Under the pieces are notes generated by a model. The model ran no database searches and was not told the origin of the DNA. It was given only the letters and a program-made list of their open reading frames with translations. From Nanobdellota archaeon (lineage in GTDB: Archaea > Nanobdellota > Nanobdellia > Pacearchaeales > GW2011-AR1), in contig JANLHM010000001.1 in NCBI GenBank assembly GCA_024654565.1, forward strand, positions 60,905 through 95,085: DNA of 34,181 nt. The letters run 5' to 3'. The translations under genes and the position numbers were made by a program. Each line of letters begins with the position of its first letter. The stretch's first letter is position 1. Below, piece after piece: positions 22,629-28,586 of this stretch.

Positions 22629-22784
22629 TTATTCTGAAGAATCCCCCTTGTTTTTTACTTGAGAAAAGAAAAGCATTTTGAAAAGTGAAGAAACTGAAAG
22701 ACCTAATCTTTTTGATTCTTCAGAAATCATTTTTTCTTGGTCGCCGTTCACATACACTTGAAATATTTTGTTTTTGTTAACCAT
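22629..22784 (-). CDS. RHH-like protein, 51 residues
   Basis: A 51-residue protein, MVNKNKIFQVYVNGDQEKMISEESKRLG then SVSSLFKMLFFSQVK: a strand followed by two helices, as in ribbon-helix-helix repressors. I chose the ATG at 22784. The frame continues upstream through two 27-bp DNA repeats, which read out as a meaningless repeated peptide, and a TATA-like ttataac stands 26 bp before this ATG. It is divergent from the winged-helix gene at 22918, and the pair looks like a regulatory switch. Confidence 0.65.
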   Translation of the reverse strand: MVNKNKIFQVYVNGDQEKMISEESKRLGLSVSSLFKMLFFSQVKNKGDSSE

Positions 22785-22786
22785 TA

Positions 22787-22813
22787 TGTTTAAACCTACT
22801 TTTTTAGTTATAA
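22787..22813. repeat. 27-bp direct repeat in divergent promoter, copy 1
   Basis: A 27-bp sequence containing the palindrome gtttaaac and ending in ttataa, repeated exactly at 22850-22876. The start-to-start distance is 63 bp, six helical turns. On the minus strand the end of the repeat is the likely TATA box of the RHH gene and the palindrome falls near its start. Confidence 0.75.
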
Positions 22814-22849
22814 TATTTATGGGCTTCAAGTTTAAAAACCTTTTGGTTC

Positions 22850-22876
22850 TGTTTAAACCTACTTTTTTAGTTATAA
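22850..22876. repeat. 27-bp direct repeat in divergent promoter, copy 2
   Basis: Second exact copy. A partial third match (tagttataac) lies at 22895-22904 in the promoter of the rightward winged-helix gene, so one repressor may control both directions. Confidence 0.75.
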
Positions 22877-22917
22877 CCAACCTAAAACTTTAAATAGTTA
22901 TAACTTGTTTATATTTC

Positions 22918-23397
22918 ATGGTTACAACAAAACAATTAGGAAACCTTATTTCCGTCGCTGAAGCCCTTAAACAAAAAGAAATGTCTATTGTAGAATTGCA
23001 AAAAGAATTGAATATGAAAAGAAGCACATTAATTTATTACTTGGGAATTCTTGAAGAAAAGGGTTGGTTAACAAAAGAAGTTCAAGAAAAGAAGCAAGGA
23101 AAACCTACGACTCTAAAATTTGATAAAAAGAATTATGAACAAGCTGGAAAGGATTTTGAGAAAAGACAAAAAGAAGAAGAAGAAAAGTTATTGAAGCACC
23201 CGCTCACTTTTGAAGTATTAGAATTATTAAAAAAAGATTCCACCTTAACACACAAAGAATTACACGGAAAAACTACTGATTACTTTAGAAAAGCAAATCA
23301 TTTGAATTGGTTAATTAGTAAAGGATTAATTATTCAAGAATTTAGGATAACTCCTGAAGGTGAAAAATTCCTTAAAGAACATTCTAAAAAAGAATAA
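22918..23397 (+). CDS. Winged-helix transcriptional regulator of the element
   Basis: A 159-residue protein with an N-terminal winged helix (ALKQKEMSIVELQKELNMKRSTLIYYLGILEEKGWLTKE), a charged helical linker (about 70-95) and a second winged-helix-like domain (HPLTFEVLELLKKDSTLTHKELHG to LIIQEFRITPEGEKFLKEH). Likely the repressor of the element, transcribed away from the minus-strand operon. A TATA-like ctttaaata lies 22-30 bp before the ATG, indicating a leaderless message. Its stop is 29 bp from attR. Confidence 0.75.
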   Translation: MVTTKQLGNLISVAEALKQKEMSIVELQKELNMKRSTLIYYLGILEEKGWLTKEVQEKKQGKPTTLKFDKKNYEQAGKDFEKRQKEEEEKLLKHPLTFEVLELLKKDSTLTHKELHGKTTDYFRKANHLNWLISKGLIIQEFRITPEGEKFLKEHSKKE

Positions 23398-23426
23398 TTA
23401 TATAGTCTAACAAATACTTTTAGTAT

Positions 23427-23446
23427 AAATCCCACCCTCGCTATTT
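23427..23446 (+). repeat. attR: 20-bp core
   Basis: Exact copy of the tRNA-Met 3' end repeat at 15166-15185. Beyond it the sequence differs from the left flank, as expected for the chromosomal side. Confidence 0.9.
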
Positions 23447-23465
23447 TTCGTTCAAGAAAAATAGC
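23440..23465. repeat. Hairpin starting within attR
   Basis: A perfect 10-bp stem GCTATTTTTC/GAAAAATAGC with a 6-nt loop gttcaa, its left arm lying in the tRNA-derived repeat. Confidence 0.65.
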
Positions 23466-23789
23466 CTGACCAATGAAATTGAGTCTCGCTATTTTCAATA
23501 TTCCGCTTTGCGGAATATGATAAGAATTATTGGGATTTGAAACCAAATCCTGAGGATTTCTGGCGTCATTATTGCTAATGTTTCGGACGACACGAAGTTC
23601 GAACAACCCTCGCTATTTCGTTTCTTAAACATTTGCAATTGGGAGAAACAAAATAGCTCGCCCTCGCATATTTTTTTTAAAAAATAGCATGACCAAGGAA
23701 CTCGAGTCTCGCATATTTTTTGCTCGGAAGAGGATTTGAACCTTTTTGATTGAAGAAAGATTTAAATACTTATATTAATTGATATAACA
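23447..23789. repeat. Gene-free mosaic of tRNA-end fragments and hairpins
   Basis: 343 bp without a gene. Partial copies of the tRNA-Met end (ctcgc-tattt type) occur at 23484-23495, 23606-23618, 23661-23673 and 23707-23720. A 35/36-bp unit with five differences occurs at 23461-23495 and 23684-23719 (shared core tgaccaa, gagtctcgc). Inverted arms gctattt/aaatagc recur at 23612-23656 and about 23666-23688. A separate 9-bp hairpin lies at 23498-23518. Inverted T-arm-like pieces are gggatttgaaacc at 23532-23544 and ggatttgaacc near 23731. The pattern fits scars of repeated integration at this tRNA. Confidence 0.6.
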
Positions 23790-24077
23790 ATGCACGAGGT
23801 AAGTTTTATGAGGCAAGAGAATTATACAAGGTATCCTAGATTAGATACTGTATTAATGGTTGAAAGGTTTATTGATGAAAATAGCGGAGAGTATAAGGTC
23901 TATCAACTTTGGAAAAATCTACCAAAGAAAGTAATGTACCAAACTTACAAAATCATTCTTTCATACTTAATAGACATAAACAAAATTGCAATTGACTCCG
24001 AAGGGAAAATTGGTTACATATGGAGTGAAAAATTAGGGCAAAAATACAAAAAAAGAAGTGATTTAAAGTGGGAATAG
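23790..24077 (+). CDS. Winged-helix-like protein, probable antitoxin
   Basis: A 95-residue protein: DTVLMVERFIDENSGEYKVYQLWKNLPKKVMYQTYKIILSYLIDINKIAID followed by a wing and a basic end (GYIWSEKLGQKYKKRSDLKWE), consistent with a single winged helix. An alternative ATG lies six codons in (23808). A TATA-like atttaaatac (23759-23768) precedes it by about 22 bp. Its 3' end overlaps the next gene by 10 bp, and that product resembles RelE/ParE-like toxins, hence the antitoxin guess. Confidence 0.6.
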   Translation: MHEVSFMRQENYTRYPRLDTVLMVERFIDENSGEYKVYQLWKNLPKKVMYQTYKIILSYLIDINKIAIDSEGKIGYIWSEKLGQKYKKRSDLKWE

Positions 24078-24406
24078 TTAAACCAAGTAATTCAGTCGCT
24101 TTTGCTGATGAAAAGATAATGAATGCATGGAAAGAAGTTGAAAAGACTGATTCAGAATTTTCAAAGCATCTCTTACGAGCAAAAGAAGATATCTTAAAAA
24201 ATGCTTTTTGTGGAGAGCAAATTCCAAAGAAATTAATTCCAAAAGAATATAGGAAAAAATACGAAATAGATAATCTTTGGAAATATAACTTACCAAATGC
24301 TTGGAGGCTTCTTTATTCTGTAACAACTCCCTCAAAAGTTGAGATAATTTCAGTAGTCCTTGATTGGATGGACCATACGAATTATAATCGTTTGTTTAAG
24401 TATTAA
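24068..24406 (+). CDS. RelE/ParE-like toxin-family protein
   Basis: A 112-residue protein. The C-terminal half follows the RelE/ParE-like pattern: a basic Leu-Trp-Lys-Tyr-Asn-Leu segment, then NAWRLLYSVTTPSKVEIISVVLDWMDHTNYNRLFKY, where the Arg in WRLLYS and the final Tyr/Lys would face RNA. The start is GTG at 24068, overlapping the upstream gene. It sits in the scar region after the integrated element, a usual place for addiction cassettes. Activity on mRNA is inference from fold. Confidence 0.6.
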   Translation: MGIVKPSNSVAFADEKIMNAWKEVEKTDSEFSKHLLRAKEDILKNAFCGEQIPKKLIPKEYRKKYEIDNLWKYNLPNAWRLLYSVTTPSKVEIISVVLDWMDHTNYNRLFKY

Positions 24407-24471
24407 AATAGTTCTCTATCGCTATTTTTTTAATTCCAACAATTTTTAAACAATCGCCCTTTAATCTAAAC

Positions 24472-25170
24472 ATGGTACTAACTGAGCAGGCCCTTTTTCC
24501 AAATACCTTTGGAATGGAATTAATTTATTCATTTGTAATAATCTTTTGTAGTCTTTTAATCTATTTTAGTACAAAGAGCATCTACAAAATAAGTAAATAT
24601 CCTGGAATAAAGTATTTCAGAGAAGCATTTTTATTTTTTGCAATTGCCTACTTCTTTAAATCCTTCATAAGCTTCCTTTTCTTTATTTTTGAAGTTAGGG
24701 GGTTAACCGAATTTTCTTCAATATTTATTGGAGTCTTGAGCTTGTTCTTTTTTATGTATGCAAGCACGATGGCAATTTTTTATCTTCTTTACAGCGTTGT
24801 ATGGAAAAACCTCAAAGAAAAGTTTAAAGAAAGTAAGTGGACTGTTCCGTTTATCCATATTTTTGTGTTAATTATTTCAGCAGTGAGTATTGTTGTTCGT
24901 GAAGCAGGAGTTTTGATCCTTTTGCAGGTCTTTGTTTTCATTTTTATTGCAGTTAACAATTATTCTTCTTACAAGAAACTAAAGACAAAAAGTAAATCCG
25001 GCTCAATATACCTCATTTACCTGTTTTTATTCGTCTTCTGGATGCTGAACCTCTCAGACTTTTTGATTGTGGGGTTTGGTCCAATTGTTGAACTATTAAT
25101 TTCTTTAATCTCAATTGGAATCTTCTTGTTCATCCTTTACAAAGTTACAAGATATGTAGGTTTTAACTAA
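24472..25170 (+). CDS. Seven-helix membrane protein, unknown function
   Basis: A 232-residue membrane protein with about seven helices (approximately 17-35, 48-70, 79-108, 122-140, 145-161, 175-195, 205-225) and short basic cytoplasmic loops. It ends one base before the start of a winged-helix gene, suggesting a sensor-regulator pair. The pattern of an integral 7TM protein followed by a wHTH is frequent in archaea. I see no enzymatic motif. Confidence 0.7.
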   Translation: MVLTEQALFPNTFGMELIYSFVIIFCSLLIYFSTKSIYKISKYPGIKYFREAFLFFAIAYFFKSFISFLFFIFEVRGLTEFSSIFIGVLSLFFFMYASTMAIFYLLYSVVWKNLKEKFKESKWTVPFIHIFVLIISAVSIVVREAGVLILLQVFVFIFIAVNNYSSYKKLKTKSKSGSIYLIYLFLFVFWMLNLSDFLIVGFGPIVELLISLISIGIFLFILYKVTRYVGFN

Positions 25171-25171
25171 C

Positions 25172-25444
25172 ATGGCAAAGCGTGACAAACTCGAAATTAT
25201 AAATGATGTATTAAGGATAATAAAAGAGAATCATGGACACATTAAAATGACTCCCCTTTTAAGAAAGTCAAACCTTTCTTCAAGAAGGTTTGCCGATTAT
25301 AAATCAGAACTCCTTGAAAGAGAGCTAATCAAAGATATTAATGACAAAAAAAGAGGAAGAGAAATTCTCATAACTGAAAAAGGAATGGAATTTCTTGAAA
25401 AATACCGGGCAATCGTTAATTTTGTTAGTGAATTTGATTTGTAG
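25172..25444 (+). CDS. Winged-helix regulator paired with membrane protein
   Basis: A 90-residue winged-helix protein of the archaeal HTH_45-like type: KLEIINDVLRIIKENHGHIKMTPLLRKSNLSSRRFADYKSELLERELI, followed by a wing (DKKRGREILITEKGMEFLEKYRAIVNFV). The ATG lies 1 bp after the stop of the seven-helix protein, so both are co-translated. It may be regulated through contact with that membrane protein; targets unknown. Confidence 0.75.
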   Translation: MAKRDKLEIINDVLRIIKENHGHIKMTPLLRKSNLSSRRFADYKSELLERELIKDINDKKRGREILITEKGMEFLEKYRAIVNFVSEFDL

Positions 25445-25492
25445 ATTTTCAAAATGTTTATAAGGGAAAACTGTTCTTTATTTTTAATATAA

Positions 25493-25540
25493 GCCCAGGT
25501 CGCATAAGCAGGACACGAGGTCCTTCGCAAATGCTCCTGG
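25493..25540 (+). other. Structured partial tRNA-Ser-like sequence
   Basis: The first 14 nt (GCCCAGGTCGCATA) equal the 5' end of the tRNA-Ser 59 bp downstream; the 8-mer CACGAGGT is also shared. The rest is not a tRNA. It folds as a nested hairpin: CCAGG/CCTGG, GCAT/ATGC, GC/GC, then GGAC/GTCC with a 5-nt loop. A TATA-like tgtttataag (25455-25464) is placed to start transcription near 25490, so it may form the leader of the tRNA-Ser transcript or a separate small RNA. Confidence 0.5.
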
Positions 25541-25551
25541 AATGTAAAAAA

Positions 25552-25633
25552 GCCCAGGTCGCATAGTGGTTATTGCACGAGGTTGCTAACCTCGACCCTT
25601 CGGGGTTCGCAGGTTCGATTCCTGCCCTGGGCG
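25552..25633 (+). tRNA. tRNA-Ser (GCU)
   Basis: An 82-nt class II tRNA: acceptor GCCCAGG/CCTGGGC, discriminator G as in archaeal serine tRNAs, anticodon stem CGAGG/CCTCG with loop TTGCTAA (anticodon GCT at 25585-25587), long variable arm ACCCTTCGGGGT, and T arm GCAGG-TTCGATT-CCTGC. Reads AGC and AGU codons. The CCA is not encoded. No intron. Confidence 0.95.
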
Positions 25634-25774
25634 TATCTTCATGTGCTTTGCACATGACTTCTTTGGTATGAATCCAACTTGAGGAAAATTAAAGAACAAT
25701 TTTTATTTAATTGTCACTTTTTAATTAGTACATCTGGAAAGATTTAAATACATCAAACCTCTAAAAATTTTAAG

Positions 25775-25873
25775 ATGTTAGGAAAAAACGGCGGAATAAT
25801 GGGTGAAGCTCCATTGTCGGCATTTGGAGGAGACAATACTTTTCTTTTTGGAGGAGGAAAAGAAATTATATAA
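25775..25873 (+). CDS. Glycine-rich microprotein, 32 residues
   Basis: A short frame with a clear leaderless promoter: agatttaaatac (25739-25750) is 25-36 bp before the ATG. The peptide is rich in glycine (10 of 32) with the motifs FGGDN and FLFGGGKE. The stop lies 5 bp before the ATG of PPK2, so PPK2 has no other evident promoter and the two are probably co-transcribed. It may be a small structural or regulatory peptide, or an expressed leader. Confidence 0.5.
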   Translation: MLGKNGGIMGEAPLSAFGGDNTFLFGGGKEII

Positions 25874-25878
25874 CTAAA

Positions 25879-26715
25879 ATGGCATTTGATGATTCCCCTT
25901 ATAAAGTATCTAATTTATCCAATTTTAACCTTTCAAATTATGACCCAAACCTAGAGCTTGATATTGGAAAAGACAAGGCTAAGGAAAAGTTAAAAGACAT
26001 TAAAAAGGATTTAGATGAGTACCAATATCTCATGTGGGCCGAAAAAAAGCATAAACTCCTTATCGTCCTCCAAACAAGGGACGGGGGAGGAAAGGATAGT
26101 ACAACAAGAGATGTTTTTGGAGATTTAAATCCCCAAGGTGTTTCAGTTGTGTCTTTTAAGAGGCCAACGGAAGAAGATTTTTCTCATGATTATTTATGGA
26201 GGGTCCATCCACATATTCCGGGAAAAGGAAGAACAACAATTTTTATCAGGAGTCATTATGAAGACGTTCTTCCCCCAAGAGTTCATGGTCTTATTTCTGA
26301 AGAAGTCTGTAAAGAACGCTATGAGGATATAAAAAATTTCGAAAAATACCTCTCTCACAACGATGTTACACTTTTAAAATTTTTTTTGAATATAAGTGAT
26401 GACCATCAAAAAAAGACTTTAGAGGAAAGGCTCGACAACCCCCAAAAAAATTGGAAGTTTGAAGCTGGGGACATAAAAGAAAGAGAGATTTGGCCAAAAT
26501 ATAAATTGGCTTATGAAGATGCAATTTCCAAAACAAGCAAAAGTTTTGCACCATGGTACATAATCCCTTCAAACAGAAAGTGGGTTAGAAATTATATTGT
26601 TGGAAACATAGCCCTTGAAACACTAAAAAACTTTAATATGGATTTTCCAAAGCCAAGTCCAGAAACAAAAAAAATAATTGAGCTAAGAAAACAGGGAAAG
26701 TTTGAAATAAAATAA
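25879..26715 (+). CDS. ppk2: Polyphosphate kinase 2 family protein
   Basis: A 278-residue PPK2-type phosphotransferase, which moves phosphate between polyphosphate and nucleotides (usually making NTP/NDP from polyphosphate). Walker A-like LQTRDGGGKDST (K72), lid and binding residues in SFKRPTEED, Walker B-like IFIRSHYEDV (124-130) followed by PPRVHG, and the C-terminal APWYIIPSNRKWVRN are all present, and length is normal for a one-domain PPK2. Nucleotide preference cannot be read from sequence. The gene follows a glycine-rich microprotein by 5 bp. In an energy-limited archaeon this would be a route to recover ATP or GTP. Confidence 0.88.
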   Translation: MAFDDSPYKVSNLSNFNLSNYDPNLELDIGKDKAKEKLKDIKKDLDEYQYLMWAEKKHKLLIVLQTRDGGGKDSTTRDVFGDLNPQGVSVVSFKRPTEEDFSHDYLWRVHPHIPGKGRTTIFIRSHYEDVLPPRVHGLISEEVCKERYEDIKNFEKYLSHNDVTLLKFFLNISDDHQKKTLEERLDNPQKNWKFEAGDIKEREIWPKYKLAYEDAISKTSKSFAPWYIIPSNRKWVRNYIVGNIALETLKNFNMDFPKPSPETKKIIELRKQGKFEIK

Positions 26716-26808
26716 GTTTAATCTTGTTGCCATGTGCATTTTTCCTTTTCTTCTTAACCTTTTTTTCAAAAACATTTAAATAATTAAATTTCATTAAAGA
26801 GTTATCCA

Positions 26809-28083
26809 ATGAAGGGAGTGGTATTTTCAAAAAAAGTAATTTATTATCTTGCTGTAATGGCAATTCTTATAATTGTTTACCTTTTGGTTAATCCGGGAGG
26901 GGAAGAACAAAAAACTCAAACTGGTTTAGAGTTGGTTGCACAAAATCTTGTTAACCCTGTTTATTTAACGGAGGCTCCAGACGGCACTAACCGGTTATTT
27001 GTTGTAGACAGAATTGGTTTAGTGAGGGTAATAGATTCTGAGGGAGTTCTTCTTGAAGAGCCATTTTTGGATTTAAGAAGTAATATGGTCGAGTTAAGGG
27101 AAAATTTCGATGAAAGGGGTTTACTAGGGGTTGCATTTCATCCGGATTTTAAAGATAATGGAAAATTCTTTGTCTACTACAGTGCTCCATTAAGAGTAGC
27201 TGGGCCCAATGAATGGGATCACACTTCAAGAGTTTCTGAATTTATAGTCGAGGGAAACAGGGTGAACATAAGTTCTGAGAGAATAATTTTAGAGGTAGAT
27301 GAACCGAGTTTTAATCATAACGGGGGTCAATTAGCGTTTGGTAACGACGGTTACCTTTACATCTCATTAGGTGACGGTGGAGGGGCAGATGACGTTGGTT
27401 TGGGGCATCCCGCACTTGGAAATGGTCAGGACACAAGGACTTTACTTGGGAGCATATTAAGAATTGACGTAAATAAAGGAGTTCCTTATTCAATTCCAAT
27501 GGACAACCCTTTTGTTGGAAAAGAAGGAAGAGATGAAGTATATGCTTATGGATTAAGAAACCCTTTTAGAATGTCATTTGATAAAGAAACTGGGAGGTTG
27601 TTTGCGGGGGACGTTGGTCAAAATTTATTGGAAGAAATTAACATCATTGAAAAAGGAAAAAATTATGGTTGGAACATTAAGGAAGGAACTTACTGTTTTT
27701 CAATAGAAAGCCCGAGTGAACCCCCGTTAGAGTGCCCTGAAACAGGCAAAAACAACGAAGAGTTGGTGGGACCAATTTTGGAATATAATCATTCGGTTGG
27801 AATTTCTGTTATTGGAGGTTTTGTTTACAGGGGAAAGGAAATTCCTGAAATTCAGGGAAAATATGTTTTTGGAGATTGGAGTAACAGTTTTACTTCCCCG
27901 AAAGGCAAAATTTTTGTAGCAGAAGAAAAATACGGAAAGTGGGAAGTGACTAGTTCAAAAGAAATTAATTCATTCCTTCTTGGATTTGGAGAGGACGATA
28001 AAAATGAACTTTATGTTTTAACTTCAGATTCAGTTGGACCAACAGGCAACACGGGAAAAGTATACCGGATAATTAAAAATTAG
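26809..28083 (+). CDS. Membrane-anchored PQQ-type sugar dehydrogenase (YliI/GDH-B-like)
   Basis: A 424-residue protein: an N-terminal membrane anchor (about 9-27) and a six-bladed beta-propeller of the soluble glucose/aldose dehydrogenase family. Family hallmarks: YLTEAPDGTNRLFVVDRIGLVRV, DERGLLGVAFHPDF, NHNGGQLAFGNDGYLYISLGDGG, YAYGLRNPFRMSFD, GDVGQNLLEEINII and YGWNIKEGTYCF. The catalytic His is probably in FNHNGG. It would oxidise aldoses outside the cell with PQQ as cofactor; some relatives do not bind PQQ. It stands 46 bp before a gene for an anchored cupredoxin, a plausible electron acceptor. TATA-like aacatttaaataa lies about 25-40 bp upstream. Confidence 0.85.
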   Translation: MKGVVFSKKVIYYLAVMAILIIVYLLVNPGGEEQKTQTGLELVAQNLVNPVYLTEAPDGTNRLFVVDRIGLVRVIDSEGVLLEEPFLDLRSNMVELRENFDERGLLGVAFHPDFKDNGKFFVYYSAPLRVAGPNEWDHTSRVSEFIVEGNRVNISSERIILEVDEPSFNHNGGQLAFGNDGYLYISLGDGGGADDVGLGHPALGNGQDTRTLLGSILRIDVNKGVPYSIPMDNPFVGKEGRDEVYAYGLRNPFRMSFDKETGRLFAGDVGQNLLEEINIIEKGKNYGWNIKEGTYCFSIESPSEPPLECPETGKNNEELVGPILEYNHSVGISVIGGFVYRGKEIPEIQGKYVFGDWSNSFTSPKGKIFVAEEKYGKWEVTSSKEINSFLLGFGEDDKNELYVLTSDSVGPTGNTGKVYRIIKN

Positions 28084-28129
28084 AAAATAAAAAGGAAAAT
28101 TTTAATATTTAAAATTATTTTAAAAAAAG

Positions 28130-28570
28130 ATGAAAACAGAGGTTACAGTTTTGGTTGTAGTAATTGTGTTAGTTTTGGCAGTCGCAGGTTATTTTATTTT
28201 TCAACCTAAAATTGATTCAAATGTTCCTCTTGGTGAAGAAAATGAAACTAATGTAACGGTAGAACAGATTCATGGGTTCCCTCCTCCCGGAAATGAAACT
28301 CCCCTTGTGATAGAACCAAAAACCCACAATATAATTGTAAGCGGTTTTGAGTTTACCCAGTCTGAGATACTGATAAAAGTGGGAGACACTGTTATATGGA
28401 CAAATATGGATTTTTCAAGTCACACTGTTACTTCTGACTCAGGGGAGGAACTAGATTCAGAATACCTTGGAAAAGGGGGCACTTACTCACACACTTTTAC
28501 AAAAGTAGGAGAATATAGTTATTATTGTGTTCCTCACCCTTATATGAAAGGTAAAGTAATTGTTGAATAA
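28130..28570 (+). CDS. Membrane-anchored cupredoxin (plastocyanin/amicyanin-like)
   Basis: A 146-residue blue copper protein: an N-terminal helix (about 5-24), a linker with three N-glycosylation sequons (N38, N41, N55) and a cupredoxin domain (66-146). The type 1 copper ligands are visible: H98 in SSHTVTSD, then C133, H136 and M139 in YYCVPHPYMKG. It would carry single electrons outside the membrane. The gene follows the PQQ-type dehydrogenase, with a TATA-like atatttaaaatt upstream. Whether it accepts electrons from that enzyme is inference. Confidence 0.9.
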   Translation: MKTEVTVLVVVIVLVLAVAGYFIFQPKIDSNVPLGEENETNVTVEQIHGFPPPGNETPLVIEPKTHNIIVSGFEFTQSEILIKVGDTVIWTNMDFSSHTVTSDSGEELDSEYLGKGGTYSHTFTKVGEYSYYCVPHPYMKGKVIVE

Positions 28571-28586
28571 AATTAATTAATTCCTT

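Larger units (their letters stand above)
15186..23446. mobile_element. Integrative element in tRNA-Met (about 8.26 kb)
   Basis: Bounded by a perfect 20-bp direct repeat (15166-15185 and 23427-23446) whose left copy is the 3' end of the tRNA gene. Contents: an intact tyrosine integrase next to attL, a serine recombinase, an archaeo-eukaryotic-type primase fused to an AAA-like helicase, two winged-helix proteins, a LuxR-like HTH protein, RHH proteins, zinc-finger microproteins and several overlapping tiny genes in one long minus-strand series. The integrase is not split by attachment, so it is of the pNOB8-like arrangement rather than SSV-like. I see no capsid, packaging ATPase or conjugation gene, so an integrative plasmid is more likely than a virus. 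Confidence 0.88.

Noticed and set aside
22787-22876. Two identical repeats separated by a spacer, as in a minimal CRISPR array
   Set aside because: Only two copies, they overlap a divergent promoter, and there is no leader or cas gene nearby.
22785-22880. N-terminal extension of the 51-residue RHH protein to 83 residues
   Set aside because: The extra residues come from translating the 27-bp DNA repeats and include the likely TATA box; the peptide has no protein-like character.
15186-23446. Provirus
   Set aside because: No capsid, portal, packaging ATPase or spindle-virus coat protein could be recognised among the genes; most small proteins look nucleic-acid-binding.
23334-23606. Minus-strand frame of 90 codons spanning attR
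   Set aside because: It crosses the attachment repeat and hairpins, has no promoter, and its composition is not protein-like.
25493-25540. Second complete tRNA-Ser gene
   Set aside because: Only the first 14 nt and a short later block match; no anticodon arm or T arm can be folded.
25458-25655. Minus-strand reading frame across the tRNA-Ser region
   Set aside because: It is the complement of a clear tRNA gene and its structured copy.
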